64,000 nt of DNA from UBA974 sp002292405 (lineage in GTDB: Bacteria; Bacteroidota; Bacteroidia; Flavobacteriales_D; Sanyastnellaceae), in NCBI GenBank assembly GCA_943842425.1, contig CALTBR010000002.1, forward strand, positions 186,001 through 250,000, in the 5' to 3' direction. The translations under genes and the position numbers were made by a program. The notes under the pieces were generated by a model that saw only the letters and a program-made list of their open reading frames with translations, was not told where the DNA came from and did no database searches. Numbering within the stretch: position 1 is the stretch's first letter; the number at the start of each line of letters is the position of its first letter. Shown here piece by piece: positions 24,969-33,804 of the stretch.

Positions 24969-26322
24969 ACAATACATTTCCTAGTCCATTACTTGGTAGA
25001 AGTGAAGAGGTTGAATAAACCTGCAAACTCGGGGAAATAATGATGGTTTGTGGAATGGAGTTAATGTCTAAGCCGTCTAACCAACGACAATCAGCTCCAA
25101 CCCATCTTAGTGTTTCTGAAATTGATTTACGCTTAGAAATTAAACCATCCCATTCTTTTTGATTTCCGTCTATACAAAGAGTTACAAACTGTAAATCTTT
25201 ACGTTTACTCTTTAAGGAATTCTCCACAGCTCGAAAAGCAATCCACTCCTTCAAACTCGTTCCACTACCATTTTTTACAACAAGAATAACACTCCAATCA
25301 CCATAAAGCTCATCAAATGGCACTAAATCAAAAGACGGAGTAGTCCAAAGTTTGCTTTCCAAATCATTTTCATCCCAAAGCTCAACTCCATACAAAGAGC
25401 GCAACTCCGCCAAAGGAGAATCTAGATTTTTGGACCACCAAACAGACGCTAACGAATGAGGTTCCATGATATCCCACCACCACATGGCAAAATCTAATTC
25501 GTCCACATTCATGTCGACTGAATCCAAGTGCTCCACTCCTTTATACCAATCACCATGCACCTCTATCCACGAAGAACACCATCCCGGCGACCTCGCTTTT
25601 TCTATTTTACTCCTACTTGTATCAAATTCCATTTCTTCACACCAAACTTCATTCAACTTTTCACTCCCCCATCCAGAATCTTTCCTCCATTGCCAAAGTC
25701 GTGATCTCACTAAATCGGAATAATATGGTTCTTGTATAAATCGTTCTGATTCTATCAATTGCAAACAAGCTTTCTCAAAAATCTGGTGAATCGAGTCAAT
25801 ATATACCGTATCAGCAAATGACCTTGCACCACCTACTGCTCCAGATAAAATCATGCGATCATATAAAACCAATTCATCTAACACAGAAGCTAAAAGTCTC
25901 AATGAATCGTATTTAAATAAAGGGTGATCATTCCCCCAAACTGCTCGTGCAATATTGCCTCGCAAACGTCTTACTCCAACGCTGGGTTTTATCAAGGAAA
26001 GAGTGTCTTTCTCAACTCCATCAGGTCTTACTATTACTTTCCAACTCCAAGGCGGAGCTTCAATCTCATACACTCTCGTATATTCTTTAGGTTGTGGTAA
26101 AGAAAAGTCGCCTTGATCAGAAATAGATATGATATCTACGAATTTCTTAACGCCTTTAACACCTTCAAGTATTTCATATAAATAAATAAACGAAGGCATT
26201 TCTGTGCTTGACTCAGAAAAGCCGTTCATTTTAACGGGTATAGCTGTTTGGCAATAAAACTGATTAATGAATGCAATCAGAGCGATTACAAACAATAAAA
26301 ACTTTTTTATTTTACTACACAA
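24952..26322 (-). CDS. secreted protein with thioredoxin-like C-terminus lacking catalytic cysteines
   Basis: About 456 residues. A signal peptide (KKFLLFVIALIAFINQFYCQ) is followed by a DUF4369-like N-terminal beta region and a long helical middle. The last 130 residues have the thioredoxin-like strand order (DWSVILVVKNGSG ... LQFVTLCID ... SIPQTIIISPSLQVYS), but the CxxC of TlpA-type proteins is replaced by a KNGSGTS segment. It is probably not a redox enzyme. A TTG at 26322 overlapping the coaD stop by 8 nt gives the best signal peptide; an upstream TTG at 26346 is possible. Confidence 0.6.
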   Translation of the reverse strand: MCSKIKKFLLFVIALIAFINQFYCQTAIPVKMNGFSESSTEMPSFIYLYEILEGVKGVKKFVDIISISDQGDFSLPQPKEYTRVYEIEAPPWSWKVIVRPDGVEKDTLSLIKPSVGVRRLRGNIARAVWGNDHPLFKYDSLRLLASVLDELVLYDRMILSGAVGGARSFADTVYIDSIHQIFEKACLQLIESERFIQEPYYSDLVRSRLWQWRKDSGWGSEKLNEVWCEEMEFDTSRSKIEKARSPGWCSSWIEVHGDWYKGVEHLDSVDMNVDELDFAMWWWDIMEPHSLASVWWSKNLDSPLAELRSLYGVELWDENDLESKLWTTPSFDLVPFDELYGDWSVILVVKNGSGTSLKEWIAFRAVENSLKSKRKDLQFVTLCIDGNQKEWDGLISKRKSISETLRWVGADCRWLDGLDINSIPQTIIISPSLQVYSTSSLLPSNGLGNVLSKLPR

Positions 26323-26776
26323 ATTCGAGAACAGCACGAGGTACAAATTCTTTTATACTACCACCATTTGAGAGTATATCCCTTACAACTGAAGATGAAA
26401 TAGGGGCGTATTCTGGGTCCGTAAAGAGAATGACAGTTTCTAAAGAAGAGTTAAGCCGCTTGGTCATCTGAGCGATGGTACGTTCGTATTCAAAATCGCC
26501 GCCATTTCTCACCCCTCTAAGCATCCAGTACGCATCAATTTCAGTACAGAAATCAACCGTCAACCCTGTATAGCTTTCTATCCTCACTTGAGGTACATCT
26601 TTAAATACAAGCCTTAACATCTCCAATCTTTGATCTAAAGTAAATTTTGTTTTCTTAGTAGAGTTAACCCCTATAGCAACAATAATCTCATCGAACATAG
26701 TCAATGCTCTACGGATGATGTTTTCATGTCCCAATGTAATTGGATCGAAAGATCCTGGAAAAACTGCTCTTCTCAT
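26315..26776 (-). CDS. coaD: phosphopantetheine adenylyltransferase
   Basis: 153 residues. It catalyses the penultimate step of coenzyme A synthesis, from 4'-phosphopantetheine and ATP to dephospho-CoA. The nucleotidyltransferase motif PGSFDPITLGHENII is at the N-terminus, VRNGGDFEYE and the C-terminal ISSSVVRDIL are typical. It overlaps rsmD by 4 nt. Confidence 0.95.
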   Translation of the reverse strand: MRRAVFPGSFDPITLGHENIIRRALTMFDEIIVAIGVNSTKKTKFTLDQRLEMLRLVFKDVPQVRIESYTGLTVDFCTEIDAYWMLRGVRNGGDFEYERTIAQMTKRLNSSLETVILFTDPEYAPISSSVVRDILSNGGSIKEFVPRAVLEFV

Positions 26777-27312
26777 GATTCGAAGTTAAAGAAACTAAAT
26801 ACAACATGCCCAAACTTTCTGCTTTCCACAAACCCATCTTCTTCAGAGAAAACCATTCTTTCTCCATGCTCGAGCACGAAAATGCCATCATTCTTTACTA
26901 TTCCGGACTTATTTACCAATCCTGGTATGTTCTCCAAATTCTTCATATCAAAGGGTGGGTCAGCAAAAACAAAGTCAAAAGACGATGATGCCTTTTGAAG
27001 ATATGAAAAGCAATCTCCAGTCACAACGACAGCTCTCTCATATCCCAACGACATCAAGTGCTCTTTGATCTGCTCGCATGATCTATTCTGCTTTTCTACT
27101 AAAGTGATTGACCCTGCTCCCCTGCTCGCACATCCTATACCTATCATTCCAGTTCCAGCAAATAAATCTAATACATCAGACCCCTCTAAATCCAATCTCG
27201 TATTCAGTAAATTGAACAACCCTTCCCTTGCGAAATCAGTTGTAGGCCTACCCATAAATCCTCTTATAGGTTGCAATTGCCTACCTCTCCATGCCCCACC
27301 TGTAATCCTCAT
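26773..27312 (-). CDS. rsmD: 16S rRNA (guanine-966-N2)-methyltransferase
   Basis: 179 residues. The N-terminal GGAWRGRQLQP segment, GRPTTDFAREGLFNLL, the SAM site DVLDLFAGTGMIGIGCASRG and the catalytic FADPPFDM (NPPF/DPPF motif) identify RsmD. It methylates G966 in the small-subunit decoding centre. It sits between DUF3822 and coaD with 4-nt overlaps on both sides; rsmD-coaD linkage is widespread in bacteria. Confidence 0.94.
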   Translation of the reverse strand: MRITGGAWRGRQLQPIRGFMGRPTTDFAREGLFNLLNTRLDLEGSDVLDLFAGTGMIGIGCASRGAGSITLVEKQNRSCEQIKEHLMSLGYERAVVVTGDCFSYLQKASSSFDFVFADPPFDMKNLENIPGLVNKSGIVKNDGIFVLEHGERMVFSEEDGFVESRKFGHVVFSFFNFES

Positions 27313-28115
27313 ACGGCTAATGACTTAAGCCCTTCGAAATCTGAATCACCAAATAAGTGTATGTCTTTAAAAAACCTCGACAAAGAAGATTTTAACTCCA
27401 CAGCTCCTGCCCCCGCAATTCTTATGATTAAATCTTCTGGCCCCTTCCCGTCCCTGTGCATTACATTCACAATGTCGTATAGCATTCCCTCTACATTTCC
27501 TTCTTCTGAGTATCCAGACCAAACCGCCTTGCCTTCGCTTGCCGCAACAAAATCCGCTCCCCTCTTTCCCACATCTACACGGATTACCCACTTACCCACA
27601 TTCTGTCTGGAATCAGCTACGGCCAGTTTCATATCCGCAGCTCTATTTACAATCCCCCTCGCTTGTGGAAAAGAATTGATGACTGCGAACTCCCAATTTT
27701 CATCCGTTTTTTCAAGAAAGACAGGCTCACCTTCTACAGATTCTAAATGCTGCATCCGCAACAATGATTTTTTATCTGATGAAGATGATTCTAAAGCAAC
27801 AGCGTTGTGAAAATTAAACCACATAGAAGCTGATTCATCACTTCCCTCTAACACGATCGCCGGCAACATAGTAACAGGGGAAAACCTGCGAGCATAAAGT
27901 ACTGTTTCTAAGGTTCCATATCTACTTTTCAAAGCCCTAATTACTTCAGGGAGCATAGATGGCTGATTCACCTCTCTTGAGCCAAAAGAATAATTTACAA
28001 AATCATTTATTTTAGACATCCAAGCCCATTGAACTTCGAACCCGTCCCATCGAAGCAACAAACCGAAGGGTTCACCTTTCGTCTCTAGGCCTTTATCAGT
28101 TTCGCCAGTTTCCAT
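27309..28115 (-). CDS. DUF3822 family protein
   Basis: 268 residues. The family is known from Bacteroidota, where it sits beside rsmD and coaD as here. Visible elements include FNFHNAVALESSSSDKKSLL-like strands in the middle and AVKSRYGTLETVLYARRFSP-type segments (FVNYSF, LKSRYG, SRFFKDIHLFGD at the end). The fold is reported as actin/ASKHA-like in related families, but I cannot confirm that here. It overlaps rsmD by 4 nt and the next membrane protein gene by 20 nt. No enzymatic function is known. Confidence 0.75.
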   Translation of the reverse strand: METGETDKGLETKGEPFGLLLRWDGFEVQWAWMSKINDFVNYSFGSREVNQPSMLPEVIRALKSRYGTLETVLYARRFSPVTMLPAIVLEGSDESASMWFNFHNAVALESSSSDKKSLLRMQHLESVEGEPVFLEKTDENWEFAVINSFPQARGIVNRAADMKLAVADSRQNVGKWVIRVDVGKRGADFVAASEGKAVWSGYSEEGNVEGMLYDIVNVMHRDGKGPEDLIIRIAGAGAVELKSSLSRFFKDIHLFGDSDFEGLKSLAV

Positions 28116-28977
28116 CTGTATGAGCTTCGGAAGTTGATCCGAAACTTAGCGTATCTTTCTTTACTTTAACTCTACCGAAAGGTGTAGGATCTTGAACCAA
28201 TAAAGTAGGCTGCCAAAGACCTCCCACCTCTACAGCGCCCGTTTTCATAATAAAACGCTCACCTGTTAAAGGGTTAAAAGGCATTTCATTCATTTTAAAA
28301 TCAGGAAGTTTTGAAGAAGCGCGTACTTCTTTGGTAAAATTTTCTGCGAAAAAACTTGTGTAAATAGTATCTCTGATCTTAAAAGGACTGTTATCCTCTT
28401 GAATATCAGATAAAAGCTGCGGTTGTGAAACTCCGATAATCTCAGAAATACTATCTAAGTCAACACGTTTAATTACATAACCGCTCTCAAAGCTTTTTCT
28501 TTCAGGAAGAGTGTCATGAAAAGATCCCATGTTATATGTTACGGGCACAACAACTGCATTAATAAAAGACTTAAGACTATCAAAATCAACTGCATAAGTG
28601 CCGTAAACCGATTTATGAGCAAGTTGACTTTCACGAATGTCTTTTAGACGTTGAATTGTTTGGGCTTGGACCTTAACCTTCGTTTCCTGAAATACAATCT
28701 CATCATTTACTGACATCACAACAGATAACGACAAGCATAACGATCCTACAACTCCAAAAATAAGCAACCACTTATAGGTTTTCGTATCAATTTTATCGAG
28801 CACAGAGGGTAGAGCTATGACTCCAACAAAAATCAGAGCTAATCCAGCGAACAACATTCCTAAAGGCTGACTTTCAAGAGCATCGCCTAGTAAATATTTC
28901 ACAACTGAAACTAAACCTGAAAGCAGTAAAAATGCAGAAATTACATACTTACCGTAGTCTATATTATTCTTATTCAT
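28096..28977 (-). CDS. membrane protein with pseudopilin-like helix, unknown function
   Basis: About 294 residues from the ATG at 28977. Three N-terminal hydrophobic spans (about residues 12-32, 40-58, 70-90) precede a helix QRLKDIRESQLAHKSVYGTY and a beta-rich soluble domain. The helix resembles the segment following the membrane helix in type II/IV pseudopilins, but no prepilin cleavage site is present. It is the first gene of the set with DUF3822, rsmD and coaD. Function is unknown. Confidence 0.65.
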   Translation of the reverse strand: MNKNNIDYGKYVISAFLLLSGLVSVVKYLLGDALESQPLGMLFAGLALIFVGVIALPSVLDKIDTKTYKWLLIFGVVGSLCLSLSVVMSVNDEIVFQETKVKVQAQTIQRLKDIRESQLAHKSVYGTYAVDFDSLKSFINAVVVPVTYNMGSFHDTLPERKSFESGYVIKRVDLDSISEIIGVSQPQLLSDIQEDNSPFKIRDTIYTSFFAENFTKEVRASSKLPDFKMNEMPFNPLTGERFIMKTGAVEVGGLWQPTLLVQDPTPFGRVKVKKDTLSFGSTSEAHTDGNWRN

Positions 28978-28997
28978 AAAAATTATATTTCGAGCAA

Positions 28998-29049
28998 CGA
29001 AACTACAACATACTTTGCGCAATACATAAGCATAGCCCTTGTAACTTCG
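28998..29049. promoter_or_regulatory. divergent promoter-like boxes
   Basis: In the 79-bp gap, TAACTTCG at 29042-29049 points right, 7 nt before the helicase ATG. TAGTTTCG on the minus strand (28998-29005) points left toward the membrane protein gene. Both differ from TAnnTTTG by one base in the same position. Confidence 0.4.
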
Positions 29050-29056
29050 CCTGTGA

Positions 29057-30490
29057 ATGTTAAGTCACACTCTAAAAGAGCTTGCCTCAAGACTTCGATC
29101 TCAATTCCCACACACTCCAACGCATGGACAGGAACGACTTGTCCATGTATTTTCTAAATTCTCGATTTCTAAAAAGCCGCGATGTACTTTAATTATTAAA
29201 GGGTATGCCGGAACGGGGAAAACCACGTCTATTGGCGCAATTGTTAGGACTTTAAGGGAGATGCGTGTTTCAACTGTACTACTAGCTCCCACTGGGCGTG
29301 CGGCAAAAGTCATGGCATCCTATAGCGGGATTAACGCATCAACAATTCACAGGCGGATTTATGTTGGGGCAAGGCGATCTGACGGCTCAGATATCTATAA
29401 AATAGCTCCCAATTTATTTAAGAAAACCACTTTTATTGTCGATGAAGCATCTATGATAGGTGAGTCTAGTGGACTTGTGACTAACCTTTTAGACGATTTA
29501 CTCGAGTATGTATTTTCTGGCGTCAATTGCAGGCTTGTACTAGTTGGGGATGACGCTCAACTACCTCCTGTTGGTTGTTCTTCCAGCCCTGCTCTTCAAG
29601 AGTCGCGTCTCGCCTCTATGCACAACTTAACAATCGCCACAGTTGAACTTACTGAGGTAGTGAGGCAAGAGTTAAACAGCAGCATACTTGCAAATGCACA
29701 TGCACTTAGGTTAGATATTGAAAATGCGGATTCAAAAGGAAAAACCAACTTCCCCAAAATCGATCTTCATGTAGGTCCAGATGTGGTCAGGCTTCCAGGA
29801 CTTGAGCTGCAGGATACCTTAGAAACTCTGCACGGACGTTACGGGGAAGATGGTGTGATTGTGGTGACGCGTTCGAATAAAAGAGCAGTACTTTTTAATG
29901 GCCAAATCCGAACTCGCGTTTTGTGGTTAGAGGAAGATATCAATTCTGGAGACAGGTTAATGGTTGTGAGAAATGATTATTTTTGGCTTAAAGACCACGA
30001 AGAATTGCCCATAGATTTAATCGCAAACGGCGACATGATTGAAGTTTCCCGAATCGGATCCCGCTTCACGAGATACGGACAAGAATTTGCTGAAGTTGAT
30101 GTGATTTTATCTGACTTCCCGGACTATCCATCCTTCTCAGTAACCATCCTGCTGAGCATATTACACGATTCTAGACCTTCACTTCCTCAATCAGAAACCA
30201 AAGCGCTATACCACGCCATCGCAAAAGATTACTCCGACCTTCGCACAAAATCAGCGATACACAAAGCTGTCATTTCCGACCCGTGCTATCGGGCTTTACA
30301 AGTCAAATTTGCATACAGTTTGACCTGTCACAAAGCTCAAGGAGGTCAGTGGCCAGCTGTCATTTTAGATCAAGGATATCTGACGGAGGAGATGCTTAAT
30401 AAGGATTGGCTTAGGTGGCTATACACTGCTTTTACTAGGGCAGAAAAAGAACTCTACCTCTTGAATTTCGATGATCAGTTTTTCACTTAG
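29057..30490 (+). CDS. RecD/Dda-like superfamily 1 DNA helicase
   Basis: 477 residues. Helicase motifs are in order: Walker A IKGYAGTGKTTS (about 50-61), LLAPTGRAAKVM, Walker B FIVDEASMIGE, GDDAQLPPVG, YSLTCHKAQGGQWPAVIL, and LYTAFTRAEKELYLL at the end. This is the 5'-3' SF1B type with a UvrD-like C-terminal module. It may act in recombination or fork repair. It is shorter than full RecD2, lacking the N-terminal HhH domains. It ends 2 nt before the stop of the convergent S51-like gene. Confidence 0.88.
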   Translation: MLSHTLKELASRLRSQFPHTPTHGQERLVHVFSKFSISKKPRCTLIIKGYAGTGKTTSIGAIVRTLREMRVSTVLLAPTGRAAKVMASYSGINASTIHRRIYVGARRSDGSDIYKIAPNLFKKTTFIVDEASMIGESSGLVTNLLDDLLEYVFSGVNCRLVLVGDDAQLPPVGCSSSPALQESRLASMHNLTIATVELTEVVRQELNSSILANAHALRLDIENADSKGKTNFPKIDLHVGPDVVRLPGLELQDTLETLHGRYGEDGVIVVTRSNKRAVLFNGQIRTRVLWLEEDINSGDRLMVVRNDYFWLKDHEELPIDLIANGDMIEVSRIGSRFTRYGQEFAEVDVILSDFPDYPSFSVTILLSILHDSRPSLPQSETKALYHAIAKDYSDLRTKSAIHKAVISDPCYRALQVKFAYSLTCHKAQGGQWPAVILDQGYLTEEMLNKDWLRWLYTAFTRAEKELYLLNFDDQFFT

Positions 30491-30492
30491 GT

Positions 30493-31800
30493 TTAATCGC
30501 AATAAACTACAGACTGCAGCTCCCTATTTTTCGCATTCACAATAATGCATCCAGCTGAGTTCAACCCTCTAACAAAGTGTTCACCAGCACACATCTCACC
30601 CAGGTTCTGAATAATCCTACCAGACATATCTGAAATTGTTATTGATGTAGAAATTGGTAACCGAATTGAGAAGTCACCTCCTGATAAATTTTTTATTTCG
30701 ATAAACTCCATTTCTAATTCAGAAAAGTCAATTACTGAGTTCACTGAACTCACCGAACATTCAGGCTCCTCAGACATCTCTGAAATCATTAACTCACCAT
30801 CTTCCACCCACCAATTCTCCCAATCACCACCGATTCCAGTAGACCAATCATTTAAATCTAGTCCTCTATTTCCCGGCTCAGTTGCATCAACAACATAAAC
30901 ATGAAGAGCACCACCTTCAAATCCCCAATCTAATGGAATTCCCTGTTGGCAATCTGGTGCTGGAACATCAAGACATGTAGGTCGCAAAAAATATACCTGT
31001 TCCTGATATTGTGGATACTCACCGTAACAATGTGCAAAGCCATCTTCACCAATACACACAGCAGTATATTCATTACAACCTATTCCTAATGCTGCTATGC
31101 CATGGTCTGTAACTAATCGTGACAAAAAAGCCACATGACGTCCCTTTCTATCAGGGTCATCATAATGAGAATCTGTAATTACTGTGTTCATAAAAGGCAA
31201 TCTTAGAAAATCTCCATAGCGTACATCCATATCCTCGTTATATGGATCATTCAAAGCAGAACCGGAGTAAACCGTCCCGTTAGATGCTGCGAAATATCCA
31301 AAACCTAGAACTGCAAGTCCAGCAGAAATACCACCTATAGAACCGCCTCTACCGTTAACCAATGCGTGAAGAGCGTCTTCAATTGGAGTGTCTTTCCAAA
31401 ACTGAACGTAGTCGTGTTGATTTCCACCTGCTAACCAGACTGCCTCAGCTTCTGCTATCCTATCTAAGATGTATGGCTCATTAGCAGAGTTAGGATTATT
31501 GCAACGGATTGTCTCAACTCTATTCACATCCACCCCCAATTCTGAGTATAAATAATCATTATAAGCATCTGATCCACTGCACCTTAAAACTAATACATCT
31601 CCTCCTGAGGCTCTTTCTAAAAACCAAACCATAGCCTCTGGCATCTCTCCAGCTCCGCCCATAAGTACTAACCCCATCTCGTGATCTACATCTACTGAGA
31701 ACGAATTACCTACGCTCCAAGAAGTGTAATTTTGGGCTTGAGAAATAAATGGGGAAATACAAAGTAAAATAAAGCTAACTGAAGATATAAATTGATCCAA
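30493..31800 (-). CDS. secreted cyanophycinase-like peptidase S51 with T9SS-type tail
   Basis: 435 residues. A signal peptide (SFILLCISPFISQAQ) is followed by the S51 fold: GLVLMGGAGEMPEAM, VWLAGGNQHDYVQFW, and the nucleophile elbow GGISAGLAVLG with Ser near residue 156. VITDSHYDDPDRKGRHVAFL carries the expected His. Members hydrolyse cyanophycin or related isoaspartyl peptides; the substrate here is unknown. The last 70 residues resemble a type A T9SS domain (ITISDMSGRIIQNL), so the enzyme is probably cell-surface or released. The start is a TTG at 31800. Confidence 0.8.
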   Translation of the reverse strand: MDQFISSVSFILLCISPFISQAQNYTSWSVGNSFSVDVDHEMGLVLMGGAGEMPEAMVWFLERASGGDVLVLRCSGSDAYNDYLYSELGVDVNRVETIRCNNPNSANEPYILDRIAEAEAVWLAGGNQHDYVQFWKDTPIEDALHALVNGRGGSIGGISAGLAVLGFGYFAASNGTVYSGSALNDPYNEDMDVRYGDFLRLPFMNTVITDSHYDDPDRKGRHVAFLSRLVTDHGIAALGIGCNEYTAVCIGEDGFAHCYGEYPQYQEQVYFLRPTCLDVPAPDCQQGIPLDWGFEGGALHVYVVDATEPGNRGLDLNDWSTGIGGDWENWWVEDGELMISEMSEEPECSVSSVNSVIDFSELEMEFIEIKNLSGGDFSIRLPISTSITISDMSGRIIQNLGEMCAGEHFVRGLNSAGCIIVNAKNRELQSVVYCD

Positions 31801-31817
31801 TTTGGTTTAGTTAGGTG

Positions 31818-32000
31818 TTAGTCTTCAGGTAAAAGAATCCAAAGAGAAATATAAACAGCAACACCAAAACCTGCAATAGCTAAAAAAACAAATGCAAATC
31901 TAACATTCCGAACTGGCAGGTCATAGTATTCAGCCAATCCAGCACAAACCCCAGCGACTTCTTTACCGTATTTCTTTCTTCTTAGTTTATGCATGTTCAT
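31818..32000 (-). CDS. PspC-domain membrane protein
   Basis: 60 residues. KKYGKEVAGVCAGLAEYYDLPVRN followed by a single membrane span (FVFLAIAGFGVAVYISLWILL) is the complete PspC motif. PspC is a membrane sensor of phage-shock-type stress. It ends 18 nt before the TTG start of the S51 gene, so the two may share a transcript. ATG at 32000 or 31994 may be used. Confidence 0.88.
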   Translation of the reverse strand: MNMHKLRRKKYGKEVAGVCAGLAEYYDLPVRNVRFAFVFLAIAGFGVAVYISLWILLPED

Positions 32001-32067
32001 TCTTAGGTATTCTTAATTAATGATAAATATAAGAATAAAAATCAAAGAATATTTGAAAAGAAAGTTG

Positions 32068-32075
32068 TACTTTTG
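32068..32075 (+). promoter_or_regulatory. Bacteroidota -7 promoter box before ndk
   Basis: TACTTTTG fits TAnnTTTG and is followed by 22 nt to the ATG at 32098. No convincing -33 TTG at the usual 19-21 nt spacing was seen. Confidence 0.5.
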
Positions 32076-32097
32076 AACCCCATTAAAAAACACTCTT

Positions 32098-32517
32098 ATG
32101 GCGACAAATCGCACATTTACAATGCTCAAACCGGACGCAACCGGAGCTGGCAACACAGGAAAAATCATTGACCGCATGATTGAGGCAGGATTCTCAATTA
32201 AGGCAATGAAATGGACACAGCTTTCTAAAGCTCACGCAGAGGCTTTTTATGCTGTGCACTCTGAGCGACCTTTCTATGGAGAGCTCGTTGAGTACATGAC
32301 TTCAGGCCCTATCGTTGCTATGATCTTAGAAAAGGATGATGCTGTTGCATCTTTCCGCGATTTAATCGGAGCCACTAACCCTGCTGAAGCGGCACCTGGA
32401 ACCATCAGGGCTGACTTCGCTGAGAGCATTTCTGCCAACGCTGTTCACGGATCTGATTCTGATGAAAATGCGCAAATCGAAGGACGTTTCTACTTCAGCG
32501 AATGCGAAGAAGCATAA
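32098..32517 (+). CDS. ndk: nucleoside-diphosphate kinase
   Basis: 139 residues, the standard length. It balances NTP pools through a phosphohistidine; His117 lies in NAVHGSDS. TMLKPDATGAGNTGKII at the N-terminus and IRADFAESISANAVHGSD at the C-terminus are signature stretches. It is followed 12 nt later by icd and is probably co-transcribed with it. Confidence 0.97.
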   Translation: MATNRTFTMLKPDATGAGNTGKIIDRMIEAGFSIKAMKWTQLSKAHAEAFYAVHSERPFYGELVEYMTSGPIVAMILEKDDAVASFRDLIGATNPAEAAPGTIRADFAESISANAVHGSDSDENAQIEGRFYFSECEEA

Positions 32518-32529
32518 AGACTGCCTTTT

Positions 32530-33762
32530 ATGAAAAAGATTAAAGTAAACAATCCAGTTGTAGAGATCGATGGCGATGAGATGACGCGCATTATTTGGCA
32601 GTTCATCAAGGACAAACTGATTCTACCTTACCTAGATATAGAACTTCTCTATTATGACTTAGGAATTGAGAAGCGTGATGAGACGAATGACCAAATCACA
32701 ATCGATGCTGCCGATGCAATTAACAAGCATCACGTAGGTATTAAGTGTGCGACTATAACTCCTGATGAAGATCGAGTTGAAGAATTTGGGCTGAAGAAAA
32801 TGTGGCGCTCTCCCAATGGAACACTGAGAAACATAATAGGTGGTACGGTTTTTCGTGAGCCTATCATTATGAAGAACGTTCCGAGACTTGTTCCTGGTTG
32901 GACGGAGCCGATTTGCATCGGACGTCACGCATTCGGTGATCAGTACAAGGCTACTGACACTGTTATCAAAGAAAAGGGTACATTAAAGATGTCTTTCACT
33001 CCTGAAAATGGAGGAGAGACTCAAGAATGGACTGTATTCAACTTCGAAGGTGCTGGAGGAGTTGCAATGAGCATGTACAATACTGACGAAAGCATTTATG
33101 GTTTCGCTCATTCTTGTATGAATCAAGCTCTTACTAAGAAGTGGCCACTTTACCTTTCTACGAAGAACACAATATTAAAAGCTTACGACGGACGCTTCAA
33201 GGACATCTTCCAAGAGGTCTTCGATGCCGATTACTCACAGAAGTTTGCTGATGCAGGAATCACATATGAGCATCGCCTTATTGACGATATGGTCGCTGCT
33301 GCAATGAAATGGAGCGGTGGATTTATTTGGGCTTGTAAGAACTACGACGGAGATGTTCAGTCTGACACAGTAGCTCAAGGGTTCGGATCTCTCGGGCTTA
33401 TGACATCTGTACTTGTTACTCCTGATGGCGGAACTATGGAAGCTGAGGCTGCCCACGGAACCGTGACTCGACACTACAGAGAGCACCAGAAGGGAAATAA
33501 AACTTCGACAAATCCTATCGCTTCGATATTTGCTTGGACACGTGGATTAAACTTCCGAGGAAAGCTTGATGGCAACGTGGATCTCCGAAACTTCGCAGAT
33601 ACTCTAGAGCAGGTTTGCATAGATGTTGTTGAAAGCGGCCGCATGACGAAGGACCTTGCACTTCTAATTCACAAAAAAGAGATGACTTCAGAGCACTGGT
33701 TAACTACAGAAGGATTCTTAGAAGCTATTGACTCTGACCTTAGGGATCGTATGGGAGATTAA
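32530..33762 (+). CDS. icd: isocitrate dehydrogenase, NADP-dependent, eukaryotic-type
   Basis: 410 residues of the homodimeric type II family close to mitochondrial/cytosolic IDH. Signatures are VVEIDGDEMTRIIWQFIKDK, IKCATITPDEDRVEEFGLK, WRSPNGTLRNIIGGTVFREP, and GSLGLMTSVLVTPDG, followed by EAAHGTVTRHYREHQKG. It oxidises isocitrate to 2-oxoglutarate in the TCA cycle. It is probably a two-gene unit with ndk; the aconitase gene is at 39386-41656. Confidence 0.96.
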   Translation: MKKIKVNNPVVEIDGDEMTRIIWQFIKDKLILPYLDIELLYYDLGIEKRDETNDQITIDAADAINKHHVGIKCATITPDEDRVEEFGLKKMWRSPNGTLRNIIGGTVFREPIIMKNVPRLVPGWTEPICIGRHAFGDQYKATDTVIKEKGTLKMSFTPENGGETQEWTVFNFEGAGGVAMSMYNTDESIYGFAHSCMNQALTKKWPLYLSTKNTILKAYDGRFKDIFQEVFDADYSQKFADAGITYEHRLIDDMVAAAMKWSGGFIWACKNYDGDVQSDTVAQGFGSLGLMTSVLVTPDGGTMEAEAAHGTVTRHYREHQKGNKTSTNPIASIFAWTRGLNFRGKLDGNVDLRNFADTLEQVCIDVVESGRMTKDLALLIHKKEMTSEHWLTTEGFLEAIDSDLRDRMGD

Positions 33763-33804
33763 TTTAAGTCTCAACTTAATTGATCTTTTAGATAACTTTA
33801 CCCG

